This document shows positions 13,996 to 14,710 of a stretch of DNA of 14,710 nucleotides, piece by piece. The notes under the pieces were generated by a model. The model was given only the letters and a program-made list of their open reading frames with translations, ran no database searches and was not told the origin of the DNA. The stretch is taken from the NCBI GenBank assembly GCA_041846575.1, contig JBGZFC010000003.1, positions 1 through 14,710 of the forward strand, written 5' to 3'. The stretch's first letter is position 1. Each line of letters opens with the position of its first letter. Both the position numbers and the translations under genes were made by a program. This stretch comes from JBGZFC01 sp041846575. Lineage in GTDB: Bacteria; Bacteroidota; Bacteroidia; Bacteroidales; Dysgonomonadaceae.

Positions 13996-14510
13996 TCATC
14001 AAATACCTCTACTTGATGAACACTATGTTTACGAAGAGATTCTCGAATTCTTTTTATCGGTTTTTCCTTTCCCAATTGCGATTTAGAGTAAAACTTATCC
14101 GCGAAACATATTATCTTTTCTTCGAGGCTTTGAGGGCGCATATCACGATGCGGAACAGGTAGCTTTCTATTGATTATTGTTTCCAAACTTAGTCCCGTTC
14201 CGGTATGACGTTCACACACCAATCCATGTTTGGGATAACCCTCACTTATCAACATTTCACGTCCAAGATAACCGTGGCATATATATTTCATTTTACCTCT
14301 GCACTCTATACCGGGTGCATCGGTATGAACAATACCAATATCGTGCAACATGCTTGCCTCTTCTATAAACCTCACATCTACTGCCAATTCAGGATGGTTT
14401 TGAACTATCTTCAATGCCTTCTCGGTAACATCATTGGCGTGATGCATATATATGTTGTAAAGTTTTGTTCCGGATGTGTAATATTTATGTATTATATCAA
14501 GAACCTGCAT
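13974..14510 (-). CDS. HD-domain phosphohydrolase
   Basis: A 178-residue protein with a single HD domain, a metal-dependent phosphohydrolase fold. The ordered metal ligands are visible: HHANDV (first His, about 23-24), MLHDIG with the His-Asp pair (about 54-55), a middle histidine region CHGYLGREML, ERHTGTG, and the final Asp in CFADKFYSKS. The C-terminal arm is basic. Such small stand-alone HD proteins act on nucleotides or related phosphoesters; the substrate here is unknown and it lacks partner domains of RelA/SpoT or cyclic-dinucleotide enzymes. The ATG at 14510 is preceded closely by a strong promoter (14531-14561), giving a very short leader. A doubtful ORF overlaps its 3' end. Confidence 0.88.
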   Translation of the reverse strand: MQVLDIIHKYYTSGTKLYNIYMHHANDVTEKALKIVQNHPELAVDVRFIEEASMLHDIGIVHTDAPGIECRGKMKYICHGYLGREMLISEGYPKHGLVCERHTGTGLSLETIINRKLPVPHRDMRPQSLEEKIICFADKFYSKSQLGKEKPIKRIRESLRKHSVHQVEVFDEWCELFL

Positions 14511-14530
14511 ATAGATACTATTTTCTTATA

Positions 14531-14561
14531 CAAAGATATGAAAAGCAAGGCAAACAACAAA
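14531..14561 (-). promoter_or_regulatory. Bacteroidota-type promoter for the HD gene
   Basis: On the minus strand TTTG (14561-14558), 19 bp, then TATCTTTG (14538-14531): an exact match to the phylum consensus in both boxes and spacing. Initiation near 14524 leaves about 14 nt before the ATG at 14510. Confidence 0.75.
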
Positions 14562-14570
14562 TCGTTTGTT
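14556..14570. repeat. Palindrome overlapping the -33 box of the HD promoter
   Basis: AACAAA-TCG-TTTGTT is a 6-bp inverted repeat with a 3-bp centre that covers the -33 element (14558-14561). This is the position expected for a repressor site, but so short an AT-rich palindrome may be chance. Confidence 0.4.
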
Positions 14571-14710
14571 ATTCGTAAATTCCATTAGTAAACGCAATTT
14601 TTTGCGGGGAAGAATATACATTTTTCGGACAAAGGAAGAGGAAAAACACCCCCTCACTTTGTGCCGAATGGATAAAAGTGTTATATTCGCCTCCGTCTAA
14701 AAAAATTGAA
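14571..14710. other. Right-edge noncoding region with two hairpins
   Basis: No gene is seen. CGCAA-TTTT-TTGCG (14593-14606) is a small hairpin. A larger imperfect stem joins TTCGGACAAAG (14624-14634) to CTTTGTGCCGAA (14657-14668) with one bulged base, and GAGG/CCTC inside extends it. Neither strand has a T-tract directly after the large stem, so it is not a standard terminator; it could belong to an element or a gene beyond the edge. Confidence 0.5.

Noticed and set aside
1..14710. CRISPR array, tRNA or rRNA genes, prophage or defence island
   Set aside because: No spaced direct repeats, cloverleaf-like segments, ribosomal RNA stretches or phage structural genes were seen; the lone nuclease gene is not enough for a defence call.

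Overview
The window looks chromosomal and comes from a member of the Bacteroidales (Bacteroidota). It is AT-rich. Promoter elements match the Bacteroidota sigma factor consensus (TTTG, 19-21 bp, TAnnTTTG) rather than -35/-10 boxes, most genes lack strong Shine-Dalgarno sites, and several gene types (DUF4494, the PLPBP gene next to it, a kinase-RapZ fusion, grpE-dnaJ) are arranged as in that group. No rRNA, tRNA, CRISPR array or complete mobile element is visible.

Left part (1-3307). The left edge holds the last 36 codons of an apparent transposase. A minus-strand family 2 glycosyltransferase (205-1119) follows. A divergent intergenic region of about 340 bp leads into a tight plus-strand cluster: a DUF4494 protein, the YggS/PLPBP pyridoxal-phosphate homeostasis protein, and a HAD phosphatase. 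The first two overlap by one base (TAATG). The HAD gene most likely starts at a TTG one base after the yggS stop, with its Shine-Dalgarno site inside the end of yggS.

Middle part (3463-10660). A glutamine-dependent-type NAD+ synthetase (nadE) whose glutaminase nucleophile position reads Gly instead of Cys is followed at 15 bp by a DUF1016/YhcG-type PD-(D/E)XK nuclease gene broken by a single extra T in a T5 run. Six bases later comes a fusion of an AmgK-like sugar kinase with the C-terminal half of RapZ, then a SWIM-SNF2 helicase with an unusual C-terminal tail. A clear intrinsic terminator closes this block.

Right part (10661-14710). A small pyridoxamine-phosphate-oxidase-fold protein and a MurU-like nucleotidyltransferase lie on the plus strand. 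They converge, with only 5 bp between stop codons, on the minus-strand grpE-dnaJ chaperone operon. Upstream of grpE are a doubtful 78-codon ORF and an HD-domain phosphohydrolase with a textbook Bacteroidota promoter. The right edge holds an unexplained hairpin.

The most coherent theme is cell-wall sugar recycling. The AmgK-like kinase and MurU-like uridylyltransferase could together turn MurNAc into UDP-MurNAc, and the RapZ C-terminal domain, which in Escherichia coli binds glucosamine-6-phosphate, could sense amino-sugar levels. The altered NadE and the broken nuclease are the most notable irregularities. All functional assignments come from reading motifs; no database search was possible.
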